6,699 nucleotides of DNA from Actinomycetota bacterium. GTDB taxonomy: Bacteria > Actinomycetota > Actinomycetes > Actinomycetales > Microbacteriaceae. The position numbers and the translations under genes were made by a program. Each line of letters starts with the position of its first letter. The first letter of the stretch is position 1. Below the pieces are notes generated by a model. It worked only from the letters and a program-made list of their open reading frames with translations, was not told the origin of the DNA and made no database searches. Shown here one piece after another: positions 1 through 5,484 of the stretch. Location: positions 1 through 6,699 of the forward strand of contig WLFI01000034.1 of NCBI GenBank assembly GCA_009703845.1. Reading direction: 5' to 3'.

Positions 1-965
1 CAGCTGGTTAGCACCAGGTAGCCCATGATGGTCGACATCCAGGTTCCACCGAGCGAAACATCTGCCATGTGCTGTAGCACGCCGGCTGGGTTGGTTAGAC
101 CAACGGCTGGGTCAAGGGCGCCAAACTCGGCAATGTAGCCATACAGGCCTTCTTGAAGACCTTCTGGCCCGGCTGGGTTGCTGTAGCTCGCCATCGCCGT
201 AGACATTGCCAACGAGACAACTGCGAACAAACCGGTGATGAGACCGATTGCCCAGTAGGTTGCCTTGGCGACCGAACGCTTAGGGTCTTTTGACTCTTCG
301 CCATAGATCGCGGTTGCTTCAAAACCAATGAATGATGCGAAGGCAAAAGCGATTGCGATACCTGCGGTGCCGGTCACCCCACCGGCCAAAATGGCATCTG
401 GAGAGAAGGCTGCGACGAAGTCAATCGAACCAGCGTTCTGAACCAATATCGCCACAGCAGTTACTGCAAGCGCCAAGACCTCGAGAATCATCAGAACACC
501 GAGAACCTTTGAGCCAATGTCAACACTGAAGAGCGACAGCAATGTTGCCACGGCCCATGCGACTAGGCCCCAGCCGTACCAGGGCAGGCCTGGAACCATG
601 AGTGCCATTACGCCGCCAAAGAAGCCATAGATGGCGAGCTGAATGGTGACATAACCAACGATCGATGCGAAAGCCGAAGCCACGCCGGCGTTACGGCCGA
701 GACCGCGACCAACGTAAGCAAAGAACGCGCCGGTGTTAGTCACCTTCTGACTCATGGCCGAATAACCGACAGCGAAGAGTGCGAGAAGCAAACCGACAGC
801 AAGGTAGGTGCCTGATGCACCAGCGCCGTTACCCAGGAACATGGCAACCGGCACAGCTCCCGTCATTCCAAGAAGCGGGGCGGCAGCTGCCACAACAAAG
901 AACACAATGCCGGCGGTGCCGAGTTTGCCTTTGCTGAGTGAAGTGCCTGATGAGTTATCTGACAT
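1..965 (-). CDS. APC-family amino acid/amine permease (partial, C-terminus beyond left edge)
   Basis: Inner-membrane secondary transporter of the amino acid-polyamine-organocation (APC) superfamily, expected to import an amino acid or amine. From the ATG at 965 the frame is open for 321 codons to the window edge; usual family length is 450-500, so roughly the last third is missing. After a short polar N-terminus (residues 1-14), hydrophobic helices follow at about 16-45, 54-71, 96-124, 131-147, 153-175, 190-212 and 234-255. The hallmark loop is present at about 212-230: GFEATAIYGEES followed by KDPKR, matching the APC pattern of a Gly-Phe-Glu helix end, paired acidic residues and an (N/D)P-R loop. 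An AGGAGA ribosome site lies 9 nt before the ATG. It diverges from the decarboxylase-family gene across a 182-bp region holding three operator-like palindromes. The gene neighbours suggest an amine substrate; the sequence alone does not specify it. Confidence 0.9.
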   Translation of the reverse strand, partial: MSDNSSGTSLSKGKLGTAGIVFFVVAAAAPLLGMTGAVPVAMFLGNGAGASGTYLAVGLLLALFAVGYSAMSQKVTNTGAFFAYVGRGLGRNAGVASAFASIVGYVTIQLAIYGFFGGVMALMVPGLPWYGWGLVAWAVATLLSLFSVDIGSKVLGVLMILEVLALAVTAVAILVQNAGSIDFVAAFSPDAILAGGVTGTAGIAIAFAFASFIGFEATAIYGEESKDPKRSVAKATYWAIGLITGLFAVVSLAMSTAMASYSNPAGPEGLQEGLYGYIAEFGALDPAVGLTNPAGVLQHMADVSLGGTWMSTIMGYLVLTS

Positions 966-974
966 TAGAGATTT

Positions 975-980
975 TCTCCT
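975..980 (-). promoter_or_regulatory. Ribosome binding site of the permease
   Basis: AGGAGA on the minus strand, 9 nt before the ATG at 965, fixes the permease start. No competing in-frame start with a better site is visible. Confidence 0.75.
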
Positions 981-993
981 CATTGAGTTTAAA

Positions 994-1015
994 AATCGTT
1001 AGGGGCTAAACGATT
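994..1015. promoter_or_regulatory. Operator-like palindrome 1 (permease leader)
   Basis: Perfect 7+7 inverted repeat: half-sites AATCGTT and AACGATT around the 8-bp spacer AGGGGCTA. It is the cleanest copy of a motif found in every divergent region of the window. It sits 28 bp before the permease start, just upstream of the ribosome site, where a bound repressor could block initiation or early elongation. The binder is inferred to be the MarR protein encoded at 5553-6047. Confidence 0.7.
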
Positions 1016-1044
1016 AAGGTAAGCGTGGCGGAGTCGCACGGCTC

Positions 1045-1050
1045 GGTCAA
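1045..1050 (-). promoter_or_regulatory. Possible -35 element of the permease promoter
   Basis: TTGACC on the minus strand is a good -35 match and directly abuts operator-like palindrome 2. No well-spaced -10 follows: the nearest TANNNT candidate, TACCTT at 1016-1021, is 23 bp away, so the promoter assignment is tentative. Confidence 0.3.
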
Positions 1051-1072
1051 GTTCATTCGGGCACTAATGAAC
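1051..1072. promoter_or_regulatory. Operator-like palindrome 2 (permease/decarboxylase divergent region)
   Basis: Perfect 7+7 inverted repeat: half-sites GTTCATT and AATGAAC around spacer CGGGCACT. It has the same geometry and GGG-containing spacer as the other copies. It adjoins the possible permease -35 and lies 9 bp before the shared CGAATCGTTATAA block (1082-1094), so a bound protein could act on both divergent genes. Confidence 0.7.
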
Positions 1073-1076
1073 AGGC

Positions 1077-1094
1077 TTTTCCGAATCGTTATAA
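1077..1094 (+). promoter_or_regulatory. Shared promoter-like element, copy A
   Basis: TTTT, one variable base, then CGAATCGTTATAA. It matches 17 of 18 positions of the element at 3420-3437 before the other plus-strand gene. It combines an operator half-site (AATCGTT) with a -10-like TATAAA at 1090-1095. A -35 at proper spacing is weak (ATGAAC, 1067-1072). Whether it is a promoter, a half-operator or both is not settled. Confidence 0.4.
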
Positions 1095-1110
1095 AGGCGT
1101 TTTTGGGTAA

Positions 1111-1132
1111 TTTTGTTCGGGCACAAACGATT
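1111..1132. promoter_or_regulatory. Operator-like palindrome 3 (before decarboxylase-family gene)
   Basis: Half-sites TTTTGTT and AACGATT around spacer CGGGCACA. The right half is canonical; the left half matches the consensus less well, and an inner TTTGT/ACAAA repeat is also present. It lies 15 bp before the ATG at 1148, covering the -35 and spacer of the leaderless promoter proposed there, which is a repressing position. Confidence 0.6.
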
Positions 1133-1141
1133 GGTTAGGCT
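1113..1141 (+). promoter_or_regulatory. Candidate leaderless promoter of the decarboxylase-family gene
   Basis: TTGTTC (1113-1118), a 17-bp spacer, and TAGGCT (1136-1141, TANNNT type) would place the transcription start at the A of the ATG at 1148, 7 nt beyond the -10. No purine-rich ribosome site precedes that ATG, which fits leaderless translation, common in actinobacteria. The alternative is initiation from TATAAA at 1090-1095 with a leader of about 45 nt. Confidence 0.35.
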
Positions 1142-1147
1142 TTTGGC

Positions 1148-1960
1148 ATGAGCGAACTCAACGGATTCATCGCACCACTTACCCCGACCGGCAAATCATC
1201 GCTGGTGCCGAACATGCCCTGGTATTACTCGGGCACGTTGCTGACCGTCGAATACCTCACCGATGTGGCGAACGTGCGCGCAATCTTGCCAGCCGACCTT
1301 GAGCTCGCAGACGAGCATCCTGGTGCTGTTGCCATCATTTGGGCCGACTGGCAGTCATGCAGCGAGGGCGGCGCAGAGCTGCTCGACCCAGTGCGTTCGC
1401 AGTACCTCGAGGCTTTTGTTGTGGTTCGCTGCAAGAAAGACGGCGTCACGTACTCGCGTTGCGTAGCCATTTGGGTCACCAAAGACTTTGCGATCGCTCG
1501 TGGCTGGTTCCAGGGCTACCCGAAGAAGCTCGGCTCGGTTCACGTAACCCGAATCTTCAACCACGGCAAGGCCAGCCCTCGCTTGGCTGCCGGCGCAAAA
1601 CTCGGCGCAACCCTCTCGGCTTATGACCACCGCCTCGCATCGGCAGTAGTCACCCTGCGCGAACCAGCCGACAACAATGGCTTCGTCAACGGACACAAGA
1701 TGCTGCACAGCCGCTGGATGCCTTCGATCACTCCTGGCGCTGGCAACTCACTCGACCAGTTGATTTCGATGGGCGGCGTTGACGCAGACCTAGGCGAACC
1801 ATGGATGGGCGACGCCGAACTTACGCTTGGCGACAGCCAGTGGGACGAGCTTGGTTCGATTTTGCCGGTGAAAGAAATTCTCGGTGGCTACTACCGTGAG
1901 GTCGGCGTGACCTTCAACGGTGGCGTGCTAATCGAAGACCGTTCAAACCCGACCGTTTAG
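1148..1960 (+). CDS. Acetoacetate decarboxylase-family protein
   Basis: Cytosolic protein of 270 residues, the usual family length (about 245-280). The signature is YPKKLG at residues 124-129: Lys126 corresponds to the Schiff-base lysine of clostridial acetoacetate decarboxylase (Lys115), and Lys127 to the neighbour that lowers its pKa. An upstream acidic residue, Glu88 in QYLEAF, fits the conserved active-site glutamate. Such enzymes decarboxylate beta-keto acids, but characterised relatives also catalyse aldol/dehydration-type imine chemistry, so acetoacetate need not be the substrate. The start at 1148 is the only good one: an in-frame stop lies at 1136-1138. There is no clear ribosome site. 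It diverges from the permease and converges on the ligase gene 18 bp away. In context it probably processes a keto or imine intermediate of the same pathway. The family call is firm; the reaction is not. Confidence 0.85.
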   Translation: MSELNGFIAPLTPTGKSSLVPNMPWYYSGTLLTVEYLTDVANVRAILPADLELADEHPGAVAIIWADWQSCSEGGAELLDPVRSQYLEAFVVVRCKKDGVTYSRCVAIWVTKDFAIARGWFQGYPKKLGSVHVTRIFNHGKASPRLAAGAKLGATLSAYDHRLASAVVTLREPADNNGFVNGHKMLHSRWMPSITPGAGNSLDQLISMGGVDADLGEPWMGDAELTLGDSQWDELGSILPVKEILGGYYREVGVTFNGGVLIEDRSNPTV

Positions 1961-1980
1961 TCGCACGTTTAGTCGGGTTT
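1945..1980. terminator. Possible bidirectional terminator hairpin with internal direct repeat
   Basis: AAACCCGAC (1945-1953) and GTCGGGTTT (1972-1980) form a perfect 9-bp stem across the ends of two convergent genes. The 18-nt loop region includes two copies of CGTTTAGTCG (1954-1963 and 1966-1975, period 12 bp), the second running into the stem. No long T-run follows on either strand, so classical intrinsic termination is uncertain. Confidence 0.35.
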
Positions 1981-3328
1981 AGTAAACCTCGAAGTACTCG
2001 TCGATCTCCCACTGTGTGACATCGCGAGTTGCCTCTGGCACTGCCGCCTCATAGCGCTCAATCTCGTCACGCTTCATCACGAGAAATACGTTGATGAGCT
2101 CTGGTGCGATGTAGTCGGTTAGGTTCTTATTGGCTTCTAGCGCGTCTAGGGCATCGGTGAAAGTCATCGGCAGTACGGCAGCCGACTCGTTGTCATAAGC
2201 CATTCCCTCGGCCGCCTCTGGGCAAGGTAGGTCGCGCTTGATGCCGTCGAGAGCGGCAGCGAGGATGCCCGCAATCAAAAGATATGGGTTAGCCGCGCCA
2301 TCGCCAACACGAACCTCTAGGCGAGTTCCTGCTCCGCGCTCTGGCGGCACACGAGTCATGGTGCTGCGGTTGTCATAGCCCCAGTTGGCTCGGTATGGAG
2401 CCAGGGTGTCAGGGCCGAGGCGCTTGAACGCGTTGACGGTTGGGTTGGTGAATGCCGTTAGCGCGTGAGCGTTGGCGGTCACACCGGCAATCATCTGCTT
2501 GGCGACCTTCGATAGGTTTCCGGCACCGTCGTGCATCTGGTTTTCGCCAGCTAGGTCGGTCACCGAGAAGTGCAGGTGGAAGCCGCTGCCGCCCTCGTCG
2601 CTCCAAGGCTTGCCGAGAAAGGTTGCGTGACGCCCACGTCGCGCCGCGACATCCTTGATGGCTGCTTTGAATTTGAAGGTTCGGTCAGCGGCGTCTAGGG
2701 CCTCTGAGTGGTAGAGGTTGATTTCATACTGCGATGGGCTGAACTCGGCATTGCCGGCAAAAACGCCGATCTGCATCTGGTCGAGCATACGAATCAGGTG
2801 CAAGAAGTCGCCGTTGGGGTCGGTCATCGCGCCGGTTGTGTAAACCAGACCGGTCTTCTCGTGAGTGCGACGGTAACCGCCGTCTTCGGTGCGGTCGGCT
2901 AGGTAGAACTCAAGCTCGGGGCCGACAACCGGCTTTAGGCCGAGAGCGTGGTACTGGTCGATGACCTGCTTTAGCACCGAACGCGGTGACATTAGGTTGA
3001 CCGAACCGTCTGGGTTGTATGCATCGGCGATGGCAAAGGCCACGCCCGGCTCCCAAGGTAGATCTGTGATTGAGTCTGGTTCAAGTTTGCTGACCAAGTC
3101 TTGAAGGCCATCGCTGGCGATGTTGTTTGCCTCGAGCACATCACCGCGGGTGTTGGTAACCCAAACTCCCTGACAGAAGGCGGGGCCATTGTGAGCGCCT
3201 TTATCTAGCTGGCTCACCAGCAGATCTTTCGAGCGAGTCACGCCAAGCACGTCTGAATAAATCAGACGTAGAACATCTACTCCGCGGGCCTTCAGCGATT
3301 CTCTGAGTGCGACAAGGTCGGTGGTCAT
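1979..3328 (-). CDS. Glutamine synthetase-like gamma-glutamyl-amine ligase
   Basis: Cytosolic ATP-dependent ligase of 449 residues in the glutamine synthetase superfamily, probably joining glutamate to an organic amine as PuuA, IpuC, AtdA1 and Streptomyces GlnA3/GlnA4 do. Visible motifs in order: PELEF (137-141, metal-binding Glu), NAEFSPSQYEI (193-203), GSGFHLHFS (247-255), NPTVNAFKR (295-303), NRSTMTRVP (320-328) and RLEVR...ANPYL (336-350). Ammonia-specific features of true glutamine synthetase are missing: there is no DGSS loop near residues 48-56, and the PGYEAP flap glutamate is replaced by Leu309 in PDTLAP. The NLYDLP adenylylation site is also absent. The frame extends upstream to 3412, but ATG 3328 is chosen because AAAGGAG sits 5 nt before it and the extra 28 codons resemble no domain and run through an operator. 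It diverges from the GATase-fold gene. The amine used is unknown. Confidence 0.87.
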   Translation of the reverse strand: MTTDLVALRESLKARGVDVLRLIYSDVLGVTRSKDLLVSQLDKGAHNGPAFCQGVWVTNTRGDVLEANNIASDGLQDLVSKLEPDSITDLPWEPGVAFAIADAYNPDGSVNLMSPRSVLKQVIDQYHALGLKPVVGPELEFYLADRTEDGGYRRTHEKTGLVYTTGAMTDPNGDFLHLIRMLDQMQIGVFAGNAEFSPSQYEINLYHSEALDAADRTFKFKAAIKDVAARRGRHATFLGKPWSDEGGSGFHLHFSVTDLAGENQMHDGAGNLSKVAKQMIAGVTANAHALTAFTNPTVNAFKRLGPDTLAPYRANWGYDNRSTMTRVPPERGAGTRLEVRVGDGAANPYLLIAGILAAALDGIKRDLPCPEAAEGMAYDNESAAVLPMTFTDALDALEANKNLTDYIAPELINVFLVMKRDEIERYEAAVPEATRDVTQWEIDEYFEVY

Positions 3329-3333
3329 TGCAA

Positions 3334-3340
3334 CTCCTTT
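3334..3340 (-). promoter_or_regulatory. Ribosome binding site deciding the ligase start
   Basis: AAAGGAG on the minus strand, 5 nt before the ATG at 3328. It argues against the longer in-frame start at 3412. Confidence 0.8.
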
Positions 3341-3363
3341 GTAACAACTTGGCTCATAACAAC

Positions 3364-3385
3364 AATCGTTAGGGCTCAAACGAAA
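3364..3385. promoter_or_regulatory. Operator-like palindrome 4 (ligase/GATase divergent region)
   Basis: Half-sites AATCGTT and AACGAAA around spacer AGGGCTCA; five of seven base pairs are symmetric. The left half is identical to palindrome 1. It lies 35 bp before the ligase ATG and overlaps the -10 candidate TATTAT (minus strand, 3385-3390), a position expected to repress ligase transcription. Confidence 0.65.
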
Positions 3386-3390
3386 TAATA
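3385..3390 (-). promoter_or_regulatory. Possible -10 element of the ligase promoter
   Basis: TATTAT on the minus strand, with no good -35 at 17-18 bp. The start would fall inside palindrome 4, giving a leader of about 50 nt. Tentative. Confidence 0.3.
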
Positions 3391-3419
3391 ACCCTAGGGT
3401 GTTGTTACACACTTCGATG

Positions 3420-3437
3420 TTTTGCGAATCGTTATAA
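3420..3437 (+). promoter_or_regulatory. Shared promoter-like element, copy B
   Basis: TTTT, one variable base, then CGAATCGTTATAA, matching 17 of 18 positions of the element at 1077-1094. The AATCGTT half-site at 3427-3433 abuts a -10-like TATAAG (3433-3438). If that is the -10, transcription starts at about 3445-3448 and the GATase message is leaderless. If not, AAGAGG at 3436-3441, 6 nt before the ATG, can serve as ribosome site. The two cannot both be used. Confidence 0.4.
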
Positions 3438-3447
3438 GAGGTTATGA

Positions 3448-4152
3448 ATGAAGGTTCTGTTCATACAGCACGACCACGTGAGCCCAACCGGCCCGGTCGC
3501 TGAGCGCTTTCGCGAGCGCGGCTTCGAGACCGAAGAGATTCTGGTTGTTCCAGAAGATCAGTTCGGCGAACCTAACGTGAACTTCGCTTTTCCCGATTTC
3601 AGCGACTACGACGTGATCGTTCCCCTCGGCGCACCTTGGGGCGCTTGGGATGACGCGTGCATCGGCAACTGGCTAACCCCAGAGGTCGAGTGGATACGCG
3701 CTGCGGTCAGCAGCGGCAAGCCGGTACTCGGCATCTGCTTTGGCGGTCAGCTCATCGCCCGAGCTATGGGCGGTTCAGTGGCACCGGCACCGAAGGGCGA
3801 AATCGGCTGGACCAGCATTTGGAGCGAACGGCCCGACCTCATTTCGAATGGCCCTTGGTTTCAGTTTCACTACGACCGCTGGCAGTTGCCGCCAGGCGCG
3901 ATTGAAATCGCTCGCAACCCGGTTGCGTCACAGGCTTTCTTGATCAACAACTCGCTGGCCGTGCAGTTTCACCCCGAACTCAACGCTGCCGGCCTCAAGG
4001 GCTGGCTCGACTGGGGCGGCGACAAAAAGGTACTCGAAGACGGTCAAGACCCGATCGTGATGATGCGCCAAACCGAGGCAGAAGAAGCGGATGCTCGCGC
4101 ACGCACCTTCGCGCTAGTCGATGCGTTTCTCGACCAGGTGTCGGGGCTTTAG
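3448..4152 (+). CDS. Class I glutamine amidotransferase-fold hydrolase
   Basis: Stand-alone GATase1-domain protein of 234 residues, cytosolic. The nucleophile elbow GICFGGQ places the catalytic Cys at 97, and VQFHPE supplies His175 and Glu177, completing the triad. The oxyanion-side motif appears as PLGAPWGAWDD (59-69). There is no synthetase domain, so it is not GMP or CTP synthase; it resembles free-standing GATases such as AtdA2/TdnT beside gamma-glutamylanilide synthase in aniline clusters. The inferred role is hydrolysis of a gamma-glutamyl amide made by the divergent ligase, either as a pathway step or to recycle surplus conjugate. ATG 3448 is preferred over the out-of-frame ATG at 3444. 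The stop overlaps that of the convergent P450 gene by 4 bp. The family is certain; the substrate is inferred from context. Confidence 0.85.
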   Translation: MKVLFIQHDHVSPTGPVAERFRERGFETEEILVVPEDQFGEPNVNFAFPDFSDYDVIVPLGAPWGAWDDACIGNWLTPEVEWIRAAVSSGKPVLGICFGGQLIARAMGGSVAPAPKGEIGWTSIWSERPDLISNGPWFQFHYDRWQLPPGAIEIARNPVASQAFLINNSLAVQFHPELNAAGLKGWLDWGGDKKVLEDGQDPIVMMRQTEAEEADARARTFALVDAFLDQVSGL

Positions 4153-5396
4153 CGCAGGTTCACCTTTACCGGCATGCGCTTGATACCGTGCACGAAATTG
4201 CTGCGTAGGTAGTCAATCTCGCCGTCGATTTCAACCGAGTCAACGCGCTGAATGAGGTCTTCGAACATGATCTTCAGCTCGATGCGAGCAAGCGCGTTGC
4301 CGAGACACATGTGAGGCCCGCCACGACCGAACGTCATGTGTTCGTTCGGGTTGCGCGTGACATCCATGCGATTTGGGTTTTCAAAAATGGTCTCATCGCG
4401 GTTTCCCGAAGCAAACCAAGGAACCACCTTTTGGCCAGTTTTGATCTGAACTCCGTTTAGCTCGACGTCTTTGGTCGCGGTGCGTCTGAAGTGGTAGACC
4501 GGGCTCGCGAAACGCAAGAACTCTTCGACCGCCCACTCAATCTTGTCTGGGTTCTCTTGCAAGAAGCGCAGCTGGTCTGGGTTCTGAATCAGGTTGTTCA
4601 TGGTGTGGCTGATGGTGTGGCGGGTGGTTTCGTTGCCGGCCACAACCAGAAGCAAGAAGTTGGTGTGAAAATCGCGGTCGGTGAGTGGCACGCCATCTGA
4701 AGGCATGGTGTTGACTAGGCGCGAGATTAGGTCGGTGCCGTCTTTGCCCTTGCGCTCTCGAGCGAGTGCGTCTCCGTATTCGAAAACCTCTAGGGCGGCT
4801 GGCGACTTGAACGGAACGAGGCGATACTTTTCGCTCTCGGGGTCGTTGATCAGAACATCCGCGTGTTCTGGGTCGTCGAAGCCGATCATGCGGTTACCCC
4901 AGTCGATCAGCTGACCGGCATCTTCTTGCGGCACGTCGAGCAGACGAACGAGAACGTTGATCGGAAAGTCGGAGGCGACTTCTTCGACGAAGTCGAACGA
5001 GCCCTTGGCGAAAGCGTTGTCGAGGGTGGTGGCGGTTAGCCCGCGAAGAAAGGTTGCGTAGCGGGCCACGGCCTGCGGGGTGAACTCCCCCTGAAGCAGT
5101 CGGCGCAGAGCGCGGTGACGAGAACCATCTGTCTCGAGCAGCGAGCGACGAGCTTCTTCTTGTTCAGCATCCACTTCTTCAAGGTTGGTGAAGCGCTCAG
5201 AGGTGAAGGTGTCTGGGTCGCGAAGCACCTTGACGATGTCGTGATAGCGAGTCACAGAGTAGAAGCCGGAGTTTGGGGACTCTTCTTCGTTCCAGTGAAT
5301 CGGGCTGTGCTTGCGAAGGTCTTCAAAAACCTTCCAAGGCGCTCCGCCTTCGAATAGGTCAAGATCGGCCAGTGAAACGCTCGACATTGAGTTCAC
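4149..5396 (-). CDS. Cytochrome P450
   Basis: Soluble bacterial-type P450 of 415 residues, no membrane anchor, normal length (400-420). It has a C-helix segment with H94-x3-R98, an I-helix oxygen-activation motif AGNETTR (253-259), the K-helix ExxR at 292-295 (EFLR), and a heme loop FGRGGPHMCLG (356-366) with Cys364 as the axial thiolate ligand. The GGPHxCxG loop and AGNETTRH helix recall the CYP124/125/142 group, which act on sterol or isoprenoid chains, but subfamily and substrate cannot be assigned by eye. It needs electrons from a ferredoxin and reductase; neither gene is in the window. The GTG start at 5396 is preferred because AGGAGT lies 5 nt upstream; an ATG at 5387 (412 residues) is possible. 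It diverges from the MarR gene over 156 bp and overlaps the convergent GATase stop. In amine catabolism P450s can start ring or N-alkyl oxidation, as in mycobacterial morpholine/piperidine clusters. Confidence 0.92.
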   Translation of the reverse strand: MNSMSSVSLADLDLFEGGAPWKVFEDLRKHSPIHWNEEESPNSGFYSVTRYHDIVKVLRDPDTFTSERFTNLEEVDAEQEEARRSLLETDGSRHRALRRLLQGEFTPQAVARYATFLRGLTATTLDNAFAKGSFDFVEEVASDFPINVLVRLLDVPQEDAGQLIDWGNRMIGFDDPEHADVLINDPESEKYRLVPFKSPAALEVFEYGDALARERKGKDGTDLISRLVNTMPSDGVPLTDRDFHTNFLLLVVAGNETTRHTISHTMNNLIQNPDQLRFLQENPDKIEWAVEEFLRFASPVYHFRRTATKDVELNGVQIKTGQKVVPWFASGNRDETIFENPNRMDVTRNPNEHMTFGRGGPHMCLGNALARIELKIMFEDLIQRVDSVEIDGEIDYLRSNFVHGIKRMPVKVNLR

Positions 5397-5401
5397 GTGT
5401 G

Positions 5402-5407
5402 ACTCCT
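5402..5407 (-). promoter_or_regulatory. Ribosome binding site deciding the P450 start
   Basis: AGGAGT on the minus strand, 5 nt before GTG 5396 but 14 nt before ATG 5387, which favours the GTG. Confidence 0.65.
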
Positions 5408-5426
5408 AAAAGATTGTTTGGATACG

Positions 5427-5448
5427 AATCATTTTTAGATTAGTGATA
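5427..5448. promoter_or_regulatory. Degenerate operator-like palindrome 6 (P450 side)
   Basis: Half-sites AATCATT and AGTGATA (five of seven pairs symmetric) with the same 8-bp spacing, but the spacer TTTAGATT lacks the GGG seen in all other copies. It covers the region where a P450 -10 would fall (TAATCT or TATCAC on the minus strand), downstream of a -35-like TTGACT at 5464-5469. This is a weaker call than the other copies. Confidence 0.4.
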
Positions 5449-5463
5449 TGTCGAGCATTTTCT

Positions 5464-5469
5464 AGTCAA
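5464..5469 (-). promoter_or_regulatory. Possible -35 element of the P450 promoter
   Basis: TTGACT on the minus strand, about 70 bp before the P450 start. At 17 bp the -10 would be the poor TCACTA; better-looking hexamers (TATCAC at 15 bp, TAATCT at 21 bp) are off-spacing. Confidence 0.3.
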
Positions 5470-5484
5470 AAAAGTAAAAATGTT

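Noticed and set aside
808..1002. Plus-strand open frame of 64 codons opposite the permease start
   Set aside because: It lies antisense to the well-supported permease N-terminus and has no ribosome site or recognisable domain.
1084..1105. Full palindrome starting at the AATCGTT half-site at 1084
   Set aside because: At the required 8-bp spacing the right half is GTTTTTG, which does not match the consensus; only a half-site is present.
1355..1708. Minus-strand open frame of 117 codons inside the decarboxylase-family gene
   Set aside because: It is fully antisense to a gene with a clear active-site motif, and its sequence shows no domain of its own.
1979..3328. Housekeeping glutamine synthetase (glnA)
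   Set aside because: The ammonium-binding DGSS loop, flap glutamate and adenylylation tyrosine are missing, and the neighbours are catabolic.
3329..3412. 28-codon N-terminal extension of the ligase
   Set aside because: The extension runs through the operator and possible promoter, resembles no glutamine synthetase N-terminus, and a strong ribosome site marks the internal ATG at 3328.
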